From: an uncultured Hyphomonas sp.
Lineage (GTDB): Bacteria; Pseudomonadota; Alphaproteobacteria; Caulobacterales; Hyphomonadaceae
Assembly (NCBI RefSeq): GCF_963678195.1
Contig: NZ_OY782759.1
Span: 3,224,001-3,288,000 of the forward strand
Reading direction: 5' to 3'
DNA: 64,000 nt
Of this stretch, positions 8,129-18,312 are shown in pieces. The notes beneath the pieces were generated by a model. That model made no database searches. It was not told where the DNA came from and saw nothing but the letters and a program-made list of their open reading frames with translations. Numbering within the stretch: position 1 is the stretch's first letter; each line of letters starts with the position of its first letter. A program made the translations under genes and the position numbers.

Positions 8129-10059
8129 GTCGGCGTGCCTTCTTTATCGGACCGGTCAATGGACGCGCTCTTGGTCCATGCCGGCTTGCGGCCGCTATTG
8201 GTGCGGATGGCGTGTGCGAGAATATCGCGGGCGACCGGCGCAGCGGTGCGCGAGCCCCCTTCCCCGTGCTCAACGACGACAGAGATCGCATATTTCGGAT
8301 TGTCAGCCGGGGCATAGGCAACAAACAGGGCATGGTCGCGCAATTCACGCTCGATGCTCGCCCCCTTGCGGACGCCGGTGGCACGTTCAGCGGCCGTAAT
8401 GCGGCGAACCTGCGCCGTTCCAGTCTTGCCCGCAAGGCGTGGGCCGCCAAGCCCCAGATCGCCGGAGCTGCGTGCTGTTCCGCCCCATTCGGACGTCACG
8501 CCATACATGCCGGACTTCATCATTTTCATGATTTCCGGGTCGAGCGGCGCATCCAGCACATGATCGTCTGGGTCCTGCGGTCCGACACCGATCAGGTTAG
8601 GTTTCAGCGAGTGACCTTCGGTGGCGATCCGGGCGGTCATCAGTGCCAGTTGCAATGGCGTCACGCCAAGCTGGCCCTGCCCGATGCCGAAATTCAGCGT
8701 TTCGCCCTCATACCAGGGCTCCTTACGGACCCGCATTTTCCATTCCGGATCAGGCACCAGGCCGCCGCGCGCACCGGTCATGCCGAGGGACCAGGCCTGG
8801 CCGAAACCGAACTTGCGTGCCGTGTCCGCAATCGCCTGCGCACCGGCCCGGCGGGCGACTTCATAGAAGTAGACGTCGCACGAGCCCTTGATGCCGCCGT
8901 GCAGATCCACCGTTCCGTGGCCGCCTTTTTTCCAGCAATGCCACGTCCGGTTCCCGAAATGGTAGTAGCCGTTGCAATGCACCTTGTCGGTCGGCTTGAT
9001 GGCGCCGGTTTCCAGCGCCGCTGTCGCAACCACCATCTTGAAGGTCGACCCCGGTGGATAGACCCCGCCATGCGCACGCGGATAAAGCGGCGCGCGGGAA
9101 TTGTCCCTCAGCGCTGCATAGTCCGTGCCCGAGATCCCGTTGACGAAATCATTGGGATCGAAGGCCGGTGTCGAAACCATGGCCAGGACATCGCCGCTTT
9201 CAATCTCGACGACCACGGCTGCGCCGCTTTCGCCTTCAAACCGTTCAATCGCGACCCGCTGCAGGTCCATGTCGATCGTGACGAACAGGTCCTTGCCGGC
9301 TTCCGGCGCGAGGCGTTCATCCGGAATCTGATCGATGACCCGTCCGGCCGCGTTGGTGACCAGCTTCTTGAAGCCCGGCTTGCCGCGCAGCCATTCCTCG
9401 GCGAAGCGCTCCATCCCCTGCCGGCCGGTCCGCATGTCAGGATGCCGGAACATCCGCTCGATGGTCGTGGCTTCGTCGACTGTCTTGCCTTCCGTCAGGC
9501 GTTCCAGATCGTCCTGGCTGGCACGGGCGACATAACCCAGAACGTGCGCAAAATCCCGTCCGCGCGGATAGGACCGGGTCAGGGCCATCTCCACCTGGAC
9601 ACCCGGCAGTTCCACAGCGTGGACATTCATCCGGGCGAAGTCTTCATAGGAAAGCTCGTTCGCCACAATCACCGGCAGGAACGCCGCACGGCGCAGGCGG
9701 GCGCGCTCGATATCCCTCAGAACGCGCTCGACCTGCCCGTCGGACAGGTCGATCAGCCGGCCGATGCTGGCAATTGTTGCCGCAGGATCATCCAGCTGTT
9801 CCGGAATGACGGTGACCCGTCCGGCCCGGCGGTGCGATGCGAGCGGCTTGCCGAAACGGTCGAGAATCCGCCCCCGCTGCGGCGGGGCGAGTTCCAGCTT
9901 GATGTGGTTCTCGTTCGCCAGCTTGTCGTATTTCTTGCCTTCCAGGATCTGCAGCTGGAACAGGCGCGCGACGAGGCCAGCCCACACGACGCCTCCGCCG
10001 ACACCTGCCATCAGCATGCGCCGGGAGAATTCCTGGTCGGGGTTAAAGCTCTTGCTCAT
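8125..10059 (-). CDS. mrdA: Penicillin-binding protein 2, elongasome transpeptidase
   Basis: A 644-residue class B PBP that cross-links peptidoglycan in the lateral wall as partner of RodA. After a short cytoplasmic N-terminus there is one transmembrane helix near residues 12-30, then the non-catalytic pedestal ('PPQRGRILDRFGKPLA'), then the transpeptidase domain with S-T-F-K in 'YPPGSTFKM', S-C-D in 'IKGSCDVYFYE' and K-T-G in 'LAGKTGTAQ'. All three active-site motifs are intact. The C-terminal tail after about residue 615 is basic and likely disordered. It overlaps mreD and rodA by 4 bases each. Confidence 0.95.
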   Translation of the reverse strand: MSKSFNPDQEFSRRMLMAGVGGGVVWAGLVARLFQLQILEGKKYDKLANENHIKLELAPPQRGRILDRFGKPLASHRRAGRVTVIPEQLDDPAATIASIGRLIDLSDGQVERVLRDIERARLRRAAFLPVIVANELSYEDFARMNVHAVELPGVQVEMALTRSYPRGRDFAHVLGYVARASQDDLERLTEGKTVDEATTIERMFRHPDMRTGRQGMERFAEEWLRGKPGFKKLVTNAAGRVIDQIPDERLAPEAGKDLFVTIDMDLQRVAIERFEGESGAAVVVEIESGDVLAMVSTPAFDPNDFVNGISGTDYAALRDNSRAPLYPRAHGGVYPPGSTFKMVVATAALETGAIKPTDKVHCNGYYHFGNRTWHCWKKGGHGTVDLHGGIKGSCDVYFYEVARRAGAQAIADTARKFGFGQAWSLGMTGARGGLVPDPEWKMRVRKEPWYEGETLNFGIGQGQLGVTPLQLALMTARIATEGHSLKPNLIGVGPQDPDDHVLDAPLDPEIMKMMKSGMYGVTSEWGGTARSSGDLGLGGPRLAGKTGTAQVRRITAAERATGVRKGASIERELRDHALFVAYAPADNPKYAISVVVEHGEGGSRTAAPVARDILAHAIRTNSGRKPAWTKSASIDRSDKEGTPT

Positions 10060-10607
10060 GACGCCTGCCCCACCGACTCACCCGGCCTGCGGCCAAGATC
10101 GAACACTTTGTGGATCAGCGCATAAAGCAGGCCCGTCGTCAGCATGGCCGCGACCAGGGGCAGAAGGCGGACCGGATGATCTTCCAGCGTCGACGCCATC
10201 AGCCAGAGCAGCAGGAACGCCCCTGCAAACAGGATCGTTGTCGCGATAATGGCGATCAGCGGCTCATTGGTGACATCAAACTCTGATGAAATTGCCGTGC
10301 TGGCAGCATAGGTCATCAGATTGACGACCTCGAAGCTTCCCATCGGCGCGTGGAAGATGACGTCCTGAATGGCGCCGAACACAATCAGGATGATCATGGG
10401 GCGGATGGAAAGGCCGACCCGTCCCCAGCCGACCGCTCCCCAGAGGGCTGCGTGAGGCCAGGCAAAGGACAGGCCGAAAATATCGTTCCGGGTCAAGCCG
10501 AACAGGCCGACTGTTGCGATCAGGAAAGATCCGAACAGCAGGCGCGGTGTCGGGCCCGATTTTGCCCAGAGGCTCTGCCTGCGCCGGGTCAGGAAGGAAG
10601 CCGGCAT
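10056..10607 (-). CDS. mreD: Rod-shape determining protein MreD
   Basis: A 183-residue membrane protein with five to six hydrophobic segments, in the MreD position between mreC and mrdA. MreD links the MreB cytoskeleton to the PBP2/RodA complex in the inner membrane. Sequence conservation in the family is low, so the call rests on topology, size and gene order. Its start shares a base with the end of mreC, consistent with translational coupling. Confidence 0.88.
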   Translation of the reverse strand: MPASFLTRRRQSLWAKSGPTPRLLFGSFLIATVGLFGLTRNDIFGLSFAWPHAALWGAVGWGRVGLSIRPMIILIVFGAIQDVIFHAPMGSFEVVNLMTYAASTAISSEFDVTNEPLIAIIATTILFAGAFLLLWLMASTLEDHPVRLLPLVAAMLTTGLLYALIHKVFDLGRRPGESVGQAS

Positions 10608-11485
10608 CAGCGGCGCGCCCCCTGCGTCGGGCTGGCAGACGTGCCGTCTTCAAGCGCTGGCAGGTCTCCGGCGGATATCGGCCGTTCGACGGTGGGGGGC
10701 GGGATCAGCTGGACGTAGCCGGAGGAGCCATCGCTCATGGCATATTTGACGCGCCAGTCATTGCCGGACTTCTGAACGTCGCCCACCACCAGGCCACGCG
10801 GATAGGCCCCGCCTTCCGAGGAGGTCAGGATCCGCTCGCCTTCAATGAAGTCGCTGCGCTCCGGCAGGTCCGTCAGCGTTCCGGAACTGGTCGAGCCGCC
10901 CTGCATGATGGCGTGCACGCCGGAAACTTCCCCGATCACCGGTACACGGCTGTTGAAGTCGGTGACCAGAAGGATGCGCGAAGAGCGTTCGCCGAGCTGG
11001 ATCACCCGGCCGACAAGGCCGCCTTCATTCATTGCGACAGAGCCGGGCTCAACCCCCTGAGAGCGGCCGGCATTCGCCAGAAGCGTTTGCGCGAACGGCC
11101 CGTCGCTTTCCGAGGTCACACGTGCCGTCACGCCGCGCGCGGGCGGTTCGCCGAGCAGGTTGAGAATTTCCTCATAGGCTTCCAGACGGTCGGCCATGGA
11201 GATGGCTGCGGCCTTGTAGCGGGAAAGGTCGCGCACTTGTGCTTCTAGTTCGTGGATCCGCTGTTCCTGCGCCGCGCGGCCTGTCAGCCGGGCCCACAGG
11301 CCGATCTGTTCTCCGCCGCCGAGGCGGTCCCCTACGGACGCGCGGACGGGGTTGAAAAACTGGCTGATTTGCGGGGCGGATTGGGCAATGATGAGCGCCG
11401 CGAACCCGAAAATGAGCACACCAAGGACGAGGCGCTTGGGAGAGCGCCGGACGCCTTTCTGAGCTGACCGGCCCGAACGTGCCAT
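10607..11485 (-). CDS. mreC: Rod-shape determining protein MreC
   Basis: A 292-residue bitopic protein: a basic cytoplasmic N-terminus, one transmembrane helix near residues 18-38, a coiled-coil stretch ('EQRIHELEAQVRDLSRYK'), then the periplasmic beta-barrel domain with 'NEGGLVGRVIQLGERSSRILL' and 'GIMQGG'-like turns. MreC scaffolds PBP2 in the periplasm. It lies 38 bases after mreB. A proline/glycine-rich C-terminal tail follows the barrel domain. Confidence 0.93.
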   Translation of the reverse strand: MARSGRSAQKGVRRSPKRLVLGVLIFGFAALIIAQSAPQISQFFNPVRASVGDRLGGGEQIGLWARLTGRAAQEQRIHELEAQVRDLSRYKAAAISMADRLEAYEEILNLLGEPPARGVTARVTSESDGPFAQTLLANAGRSQGVEPGSVAMNEGGLVGRVIQLGERSSRILLVTDFNSRVPVIGEVSGVHAIMQGGSTSSGTLTDLPERSDFIEGERILTSSEGGAYPRGLVVGDVQKSGNDWRVKYAMSDGSSGYVQLIPPPTVERPISAGDLPALEDGTSASPTQGARR

Positions 11486-11523
11486 ATGGCGGGTCCTCTG
11501 GTGTTTCCCTGATTATACCGTCT

Positions 11524-12567
<1,044 letters not shown>

Positions 12568-12653
12568 TTACCGCGCTCTTTTCCTGAGCGGCCAGGCGAC
12601 AAATCCCGGCGCGCGTGTATAATTTTCTACACAGCCCCATACCCCCATTGCCG

Positions 12654-12668
12654 TTAACGCGGCTTTAA
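12654..12668. promoter_or_regulatory. CtrA-type site upstream of mreB
   Basis: TTAACGCGGCTTTAA is an exact match to the TTAA-N7-TTAA consensus of the cell-cycle regulator CtrA, 90 bases before the mreB start. A second site with one mismatch (TTAA-N7-TTAG) lies at 12798-12812. Binding is inferred from the motif only. Confidence 0.55.
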
Positions 12669-12692
12669 TGCAAGGGACGGCACGCAGATAAA

Positions 12693-12709
12693 CGGAACGA
12701 TCCGTTCCG
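12693..12709. promoter_or_regulatory. 17-bp palindrome upstream of mreB
   Basis: CGGAACG-ATC-CGTTCCG, seven paired bases around a 3-base centre, lies between the two CtrA-type sites in the mreB upstream region. It may be an operator or a small hairpin; no regulator is evident nearby. Confidence 0.35.
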
Positions 12710-12831
12710 GTCCATGATTCCCGTTGCTTTTATTGAAGATTCAAGACCGGGCCGGATATTGACATCGCGCGGAACAGAACGGCGCGTACACATATGCTTA
12801 ACACATCGTTAGCGCCGTTTAACATTCCACT

Positions 12832-14313
12832 CTATGCCGAGGGGATCACCTGCCAGCTGTCCGGATCGAATTTGCGCATGATGGCCGCATATTCAGTCGT
12901 CTTGCCTGACCAGTTGTTGGTCACCTTGCCGCTCTCCGTCTTGTACCAGCTGGCGCAATCTCCCGCCCAGACCGTCTTGCCGAGATCGGCCTGCAGCTTC
13001 TCATTATAGGCGCTCATCGCCTCGGGCTTCACATCCAGTGCGGCCACGTCTTTGGCCGCAATCTGCTCAATCGCCTGGAGGATGTAACCGATTTGCTGCT
13101 CCACCATCAGGATGATGGAATTGTGCCCAAGATTGGTGTTCGGCCCATAGAGCAGAAAGAAGTTCGGGAAACCGGGGACGGCGACCCCCTTGAAGGCTTC
13201 CGCGCCGTCTTTCCAGACTTCGTTCAGCGACACCCCTTCCCGGCCATGGACCTGCATCGGTGTCAGGAATTCGGTCGACTGGAAGCCGGTGGCATAGATG
13301 ATCACGTCACAGGGGTGCTCCACACCATCATCGCCAACAACGCCCCGGGGCGTGATTTCCTTCACTCCCTGACGGATCACTTCGACATTCGGCTGGATCA
13401 GCGCGGGGTAATAGTCGTCTGAAATCAGGATGCGCTTGCAGCCCGGCTCGAAGTCCGGCGTCAGCAGGGCACGCATCTCCGAATCCTTCACCTGGTCTTC
13501 CAGATGTTTGAGGCACATCTTCTTCATCGACTTGGCCATACCGTTCTCACCCTGGTGGAAGGCGGTGAAGCCAAAGTCTGCGAAAGCGCGGATGCGCCAG
13601 CGATACCAGTTGATCCGCCAGCGCTGGCGGTCGAATGCGCGCTTGTCGGCTTCGGTATATTTGCGCTGGCCGCGCGGACGGCACCAGGCCGGCGAGCGCT
13701 GGAAACTGATCAGCTTACCGACCTGTTTCTGGATCTCGGGCAGGAACTGGACAGCGCTCGGCCCGTTGCCGATGACACAGACCGTTTTGCCCTTGAAGTC
13801 GACAGAGTGATCCCAGCGCGCCGAGTGGAAGGCGGGGCCCTCGAAACTGTCCTTGCCTTCAAAGTCCGGAATCGCGGGAATGTTCAGCTGGCCGAGGCCC
13901 GAAATCAGCACATCCGCCGTGTGGGTGGTGCCATCTGCCTTCGTCAGCGTCCAGGTCCGGCTGGCGTCGTCATAGCGGCAGTCCGTTATTTCGGTCTTGA
14001 AGTGGCAATGCGGACGCACACCGAATTTGTCCGCGAAATCTTCGAAATACTGAAGGATCTGCGGCTGGAGAGACCATTTATAGTCCCAGTCCGGATTGAG
14101 ATCGAACGAATAGGAATAAAGATGGCTGGGCACATCGCAGCCACAGCCCGGATAGGTATTGTCCCGCCATGTGCCGCCAACACCATCTGATTTTTCGAAC
14201 AGGTCGATCTGCGTATAGCCGGCTTGCTTGAGTTTCGCGACCGCAGCCAGTCCGCTCATGCCCGCGCCAAGCACGGCAATCCGCAGCGACTGATCATCCT
14301 TCCCTGATGGCAT
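12832..14313 (-). CDS. Flavin-containing monooxygenase, Baeyer-Villiger type
   Basis: A 493-residue NADPH- and FAD-dependent monooxygenase. The N-terminal FAD fingerprint is 'VLGAGMSGLAAVAKLK', followed by 'GGTWRDNTYPGCGCDVPSHLYSYSF', which is typical of cyclohexanone/phenylacetone monooxygenase relatives, and a second Rossmann motif 'VCVIGNGPSAVQ' for NADPH. Such enzymes turn ketones into esters or lactones, often in hydrocarbon or steroid breakdown. The ATG at 14313 has a strong GGAGGAAAAGGG site, whereas an upstream TTG would add 28 unlikely residues. The substrate is unknown. Confidence 0.85.
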   Translation of the reverse strand: MPSGKDDQSLRIAVLGAGMSGLAAVAKLKQAGYTQIDLFEKSDGVGGTWRDNTYPGCGCDVPSHLYSYSFDLNPDWDYKWSLQPQILQYFEDFADKFGVRPHCHFKTEITDCRYDDASRTWTLTKADGTTHTADVLISGLGQLNIPAIPDFEGKDSFEGPAFHSARWDHSVDFKGKTVCVIGNGPSAVQFLPEIQKQVGKLISFQRSPAWCRPRGQRKYTEADKRAFDRQRWRINWYRWRIRAFADFGFTAFHQGENGMAKSMKKMCLKHLEDQVKDSEMRALLTPDFEPGCKRILISDDYYPALIQPNVEVIRQGVKEITPRGVVGDDGVEHPCDVIIYATGFQSTEFLTPMQVHGREGVSLNEVWKDGAEAFKGVAVPGFPNFFLLYGPNTNLGHNSIILMVEQQIGYILQAIEQIAAKDVAALDVKPEAMSAYNEKLQADLGKTVWAGDCASWYKTESGKVTNNWSGKTTEYAAIMRKFDPDSWQVIPSA

Positions 14314-14398
14314 TCCCTTTTCCTCCGCCTGATCGACTTTTTCTTCGATACTGGCACGCGGAAGAGGCCGGTCAACCTGTCTCGCAGGGGGAAGCAAA

Positions 14399-16171
14399 TC
14401 AGCCGGCGGGCATGACTTTATAGAGGCGTCCGGACGACTCGTCCTGTGGTATTGGCTCGACAGGTCTTAGCCAGCCCGGAACCTCCCCGGCCGCAAGACG
14501 GGCAAGAAAGCCGTCTGGCCGGAGCGCGGTAAACGTCTTGTTCTCAGGTGCCCCTGGACACAGGAGCACATAGTCGACCTGGTTCTCCGCCAGCAAGGCC
14601 GGAACCTCTGCGGGCGGCAGCCCAAAGGCTTCAAGGCTCGCGCCAATGCCCGCCGTATCGCGATGATAGTTGGCACTCATGACCGAGTGCGAGGTCTCGT
14701 TAAGGAGGTAGGAACCGATATTCGCATCCGACAGGATCATCCCCGGCGGCACCGAAGATAACGCTGTGAGAGCCGTGTCGGAGAGACAGGCCAGTTCCTC
14801 CGACGACGTGTCCTGCGGCAATGGTGCGATCAACGTCGGCGGCAACGCCCAGAGGGCGGGATTGGAAAGCACCAGCGGCGCAAGATACGCGATCCGGCTG
14901 CCCCCCTCCTCCCGGCCACGGGCATAGACATCCGACACCCAGAGCGCACAGGGAATAATCGCCAGAAGGCTGCCGAACGCATAGAACCGGACCTGATACA
15001 GCATCAGGACAAGCGCCAGCGCCAGTAGCAAGGCAAACAGGCCCCAGGTGCGAATATCCCGCCGACGGAGCACTCCATGGATGGAAACACCCAGCGCCAC
15101 CACGCTGGTTCCCATCGCATAGGCAACAAAGGGCCAGCGTCCGCCATCCTGCGCGAACATGGGCCGCGCTTCGGTGATCGAGTTGAACCAGATCTCGCGC
15201 ACATCCGGGGCCAGCACATCGATCGGGTTCGCAAGGCATTGCGGCCCCTGAAAGACAAATACCACACCGCAGGCGAGCCCCACGCCAGCGAGGCCCGCGA
15301 GCCGAACGCGCACGCTGCGTTCCGAGAGAAACGCCGCGGCGAGCGCCAGGCCACCGCCCCCGATCCCGAGGGCGAGGAAGCTGATAATGGAAAAGCTGTC
15401 GCAATAGACCCGCCCCCAGAGTGCCGGGGGCACCGTCGCAAAGAAACAAGCTGCGGCCGTGCCGGCCAGTGTCACGCCGAAAGCAATCGTTCCCCGGCGG
15501 ATCTCTGTCCCGCGCACGGCCCAATCGAGGGCATGGAACCCGCAGATGACCGCCACAAAGGGATAAAGCTCAATCCCGACTGCGACGGACAGCGCCAGCA
15601 TGATGGCACTCAGCACTATGCTCTTCGGCGCGACATTGCGGTCGAGCGACGCCCCGACAGCAATGGCGAGAAAGCCCAGTTGAAGATTGTGATGATCGAG
15701 AGAGCCGGACAGGAACCGGAAATGGGCGAACAGGACAGGCAGCGCGACGATGAAGGTAAAGACAAGCAGCCTGCTGCCATCGAGATTCCGCGCCGCCAGC
15801 CAGAGCCCGCCGAGAACGAACAGCATGCTGAGCGGCGGCCAGACCGATATGGCCCAGGCCAGCGCAGTGTCATGCGGCAGGAATAGGTCAAACAGGCCCG
15901 TAAGCAAAACAATCGGCATGTCCGGTATCCGGGACCAGTGCATCAGTGTACCCCCATCGGGCCCCAGGCGATATTGATGAAGGTCGAACCATCCCTGCCC
16001 CGCCAGCAAGTCACGGATCTGCACAAGCCGCATGACATCATCACCATCAGGGCCCGGCTGGCCAAGCCTGCCTTTAAGAAGGCTCACCGCGACAACACTG
16101 AGAAAGATGGATCCAGCCAGCAGCCACGCCCAGAGACGCGCCGCGCGGGAGATTGAGCTTGCTGATGTCAT
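14399..16171 (-). CDS. GT-C fold membrane protein, STT3/PglB-like
   Basis: A 590-residue polytopic protein with about eleven to thirteen hydrophobic segments and a C-terminal soluble part. The first loop after TM1 has an acidic 'PDGDDVMRLVQIRDLL' (residues 41-56), which resembles the catalytic D/E-x-D loop of STT3-type oligosaccharyltransferases, and 'SGSLDHHNLQLGF' resembles the later HH motif of the fold. It would transfer a lipid-linked sugar to an acceptor on the periplasmic side. There are no sugar-nucleotide or flippase genes nearby. ATG 16171 is chosen for the AGGA site; 16189 is possible. The family link is by pattern and uncertain. Confidence 0.55.
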   Translation of the reverse strand: MTSASSISRAARLWAWLLAGSIFLSVVAVSLLKGRLGQPGPDGDDVMRLVQIRDLLAGQGWFDLHQYRLGPDGGTLMHWSRIPDMPIVLLTGLFDLFLPHDTALAWAISVWPPLSMLFVLGGLWLAARNLDGSRLLVFTFIVALPVLFAHFRFLSGSLDHHNLQLGFLAIAVGASLDRNVAPKSIVLSAIMLALSVAVGIELYPFVAVICGFHALDWAVRGTEIRRGTIAFGVTLAGTAAACFFATVPPALWGRVYCDSFSIISFLALGIGGGGLALAAAFLSERSVRVRLAGLAGVGLACGVVFVFQGPQCLANPIDVLAPDVREIWFNSITEARPMFAQDGGRWPFVAYAMGTSVVALGVSIHGVLRRRDIRTWGLFALLLALALVLMLYQVRFYAFGSLLAIIPCALWVSDVYARGREEGGSRIAYLAPLVLSNPALWALPPTLIAPLPQDTSSEELACLSDTALTALSSVPPGMILSDANIGSYLLNETSHSVMSANYHRDTAGIGASLEAFGLPPAEVPALLAENQVDYVLLCPGAPENKTFTALRPDGFLARLAAGEVPGWLRPVEPIPQDESSGRLYKVMPAG

Positions 16172-16476
16172 ACCCGTCCTGACCCACATACCTCTTTGGC
16201 GGTAACCATAGCCATGGCAGGTATAGGAATAGCTAAAGCACCCGGCGCAGCGGCAGGCCGAGACTTTTCCGGGTGTTGCCCTGTGGAATATTGTGCAAAG
16301 CGAATGAACACTTTTCGGGATACGGACATGCCAGTCCTTAACGCCGCCGCGCGGCGCAAAACGCGTGACCTGAAGCAATTGCAACAGAACTGCGGGTGAA
16401 CGAGTGGTTAATCCGAAACCGCAAAACTCTTTCCGGCATGAACTATAACTTATCTGACTTGTGATTATGTGGCTGC
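16172..16476. other. Divergent intergenic region, no clear gene
   Basis: About 305 bases between the STT3-like gene (minus) and the degenerate kinase (plus). A short open frame at 16196-16399 has no ribosome site and a composition unlike its neighbours, so I do not call it. The region should hold two divergent promoters, but no operator stands out. Confidence 0.4.
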
Positions 16477-18204
16477 ATGACCAGTGCGGCGACCCGTTTC
16501 ACGTTCCTTGACCTGATCCTCTTCGGTTCCCCGAAGATCGACGAGAGCGTGCGCGGTCCGATGAACCTGCACATGCTTAGCCGGTTCCAGAAATACAAGA
16601 TCCCGATCAGTGTCGTGACGCTGATCAATGCGACGATCCTGCTGGCCATGTTCTCGGCAGACTCCGAGTCCGGTTTCTGCCCGATCGCCTTTGCGTGGTG
16701 GGTGCCGGTTGCCCTCTATTCCGGCTTCATGTTCTGGAGCGGCCTGCGCCCGCTCGACCTCAGCACGGGACGGGTGCCATCCGGCCGCTTCGTCAAGCGC
16801 GCCGAGATTGGATCGTTTATTCTTGGCCTCTGGTGGACGGGCCTGATGCTGACGCCGGTCGCCGAGACCGAAGCCCAACAGCTGACCATGATCGGCGTTG
16901 CAATGGGCATGTGCTGCGGCGTGGTTGGCTTCACCGCCCCGATGGTTGGCGTGGCCGCCCGATACATGACTGCCGCGACCATCGTTCAGCTCCTGGCCTT
17001 GCTGCAACACCACACAGCAACAGCCATGACGGCCACGCTGTTCGGTCTTGCCCTCTCTGTCGCCCTGCTTGTCAGCTCCCGGAACTTCTTCCAGTCCACC
17101 CTGGAACTGGTCGAGTCTCGCACGGAAACAGAGCGCGCGCACGACCTGCTGAAACAGTCCCTTGAAACCTCACGGCACGGCTTCGCCATCTTCACCGAAA
17201 CTGGCGAGCGGCTGGTGGCTAACACCTATCACCAGAACTATTTCCCCGACTTCGTTCCGACTACGGTGGATCTCGGCACCAAGGAGATTTCGGTGAAGGG
17301 CAGCGACTGGTTTATCCGATCTGTTACCCAGTCCGCGAATCGCAACTTCATTGTAACGCACACGAACATCAACCTGCAGAAAGAAACCCAGCGGTCGCTT
17401 CTCGCTGCGCAGGAAACCATCAATGACGCCCTGGCTGCCCGGTCGCGCTTCATTTCGCGTGCATCGACCGACCTTGCCGGCCCGCTGAAGTATATCATGA
17501 CGCTGGCGTCTGCGATGTCGTCGGGGTCGAAGATCGAGTTTTCCCGCGAAGAGATCAGCGGTCACTGCGACAGCATCGACAAGGTTGCTCGCGACCTGCT
17601 CGACCTGGTACGCGACATCGAGGAATATGCCGAGGGCGAATCCGGCGGCACGTTCTCGAACGAGGCACCGGAAGACCTGCGCGAACTTCTCTCGCCGGAG
17701 CAGCTCTGGGCCACCGCGACCTGGGAAACGGCGACCTTCGATCGCATCAAGGTCTCCATTCCGCAAGACCTCGATGTCGTGATGATCGATGGTCCGCGCT
17801 TTACGTCCACCGTGGTGAAACTGCTCAAGCGCGCCTCCATGGTTTCGATCGACCCGATCGTGCTGACCTGCACACCGGACGAGGAAGGTCGTATTCACGT
17901 CACCATCGTCGACCGCGGCCGTCCGCTCAGCCCGGCAGAAGTTGCAGACTTCTTCGAGCCCTATGGCGACGAGACACGCCCCGGCGCCGACCAGTATGTG
18001 ACGCGCGGCCTCGAACTCGCGCTGATCAAGAAATATCTCAACAGCCAGGGCGCTGAAATCACCGTGCGGCCGCTCAACAAGATCGGCAATGCGATCACGA
18101 TCACGCTCCCCTCTTCGGCAATTGTGGGCAAACGCTTCGGCCCCAAAACCGATACCGTGATTGGCAGCACGTCGCCCGCGCCCCGCCGAACGGCCAACGG
18201 CTGA
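16477..18204 (+). CDS. Membrane histidine-kinase-like protein lacking the catalytic His
   Basis: A 575-residue protein with about six hydrophobic segments in residues 35-205, a PAS-like part (about 225-300), a helical dimerisation region and a C-terminal HATPase-like domain. Where kinases have S-H-E-L-R-T-P-L, this has S-T-D-L-A-G-P-L (residues 330-337), so the phospho-acceptor histidine is replaced by Thr331. The N-box is also degraded ('PRFTSTVVKLLKRAS', no asparagine), while the G-box 'RGLELALIKKYL' remains. This recalls DivL, the tyrosine 'kinase' of Caulobacter that works as an allosteric sensor. It probably signals by protein contact rather than autophosphorylation. Confidence 0.7.
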   Translation: MTSAATRFTFLDLILFGSPKIDESVRGPMNLHMLSRFQKYKIPISVVTLINATILLAMFSADSESGFCPIAFAWWVPVALYSGFMFWSGLRPLDLSTGRVPSGRFVKRAEIGSFILGLWWTGLMLTPVAETEAQQLTMIGVAMGMCCGVVGFTAPMVGVAARYMTAATIVQLLALLQHHTATAMTATLFGLALSVALLVSSRNFFQSTLELVESRTETERAHDLLKQSLETSRHGFAIFTETGERLVANTYHQNYFPDFVPTTVDLGTKEISVKGSDWFIRSVTQSANRNFIVTHTNINLQKETQRSLLAAQETINDALAARSRFISRASTDLAGPLKYIMTLASAMSSGSKIEFSREEISGHCDSIDKVARDLLDLVRDIEEYAEGESGGTFSNEAPEDLRELLSPEQLWATATWETATFDRIKVSIPQDLDVVMIDGPRFTSTVVKLLKRASMVSIDPIVLTCTPDEEGRIHVTIVDRGRPLSPAEVADFFEPYGDETRPGADQYVTRGLELALIKKYLNSQGAEITVRPLNKIGNAITITLPSSAIVGKRFGPKTDTVIGSTSPAPRRTANG

Positions 18205-18312
18205 ACGCCTTCTGAAGTTTTCCGTCTGAAACGCCACAAGGGGCAGCATTCGCCTTGCATCGGCGGCGCAATAAGCTAGTCCTGTTGGCTGATGCTGTTG
18301 TGAGTAGTTCAG

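Noticed and set aside
8212-10125. Long open frame antisense to mrdA (about 637 codons)
   Set aside because: Same reason: a GC-rich antisense shadow of a gene with complete PBP2 motifs.
16196-16399. Small open frame in the gap between the STT3-like and pseudo-kinase genes
   Set aside because: No ribosome site, no recognisable pattern and biased composition; it may be chance.
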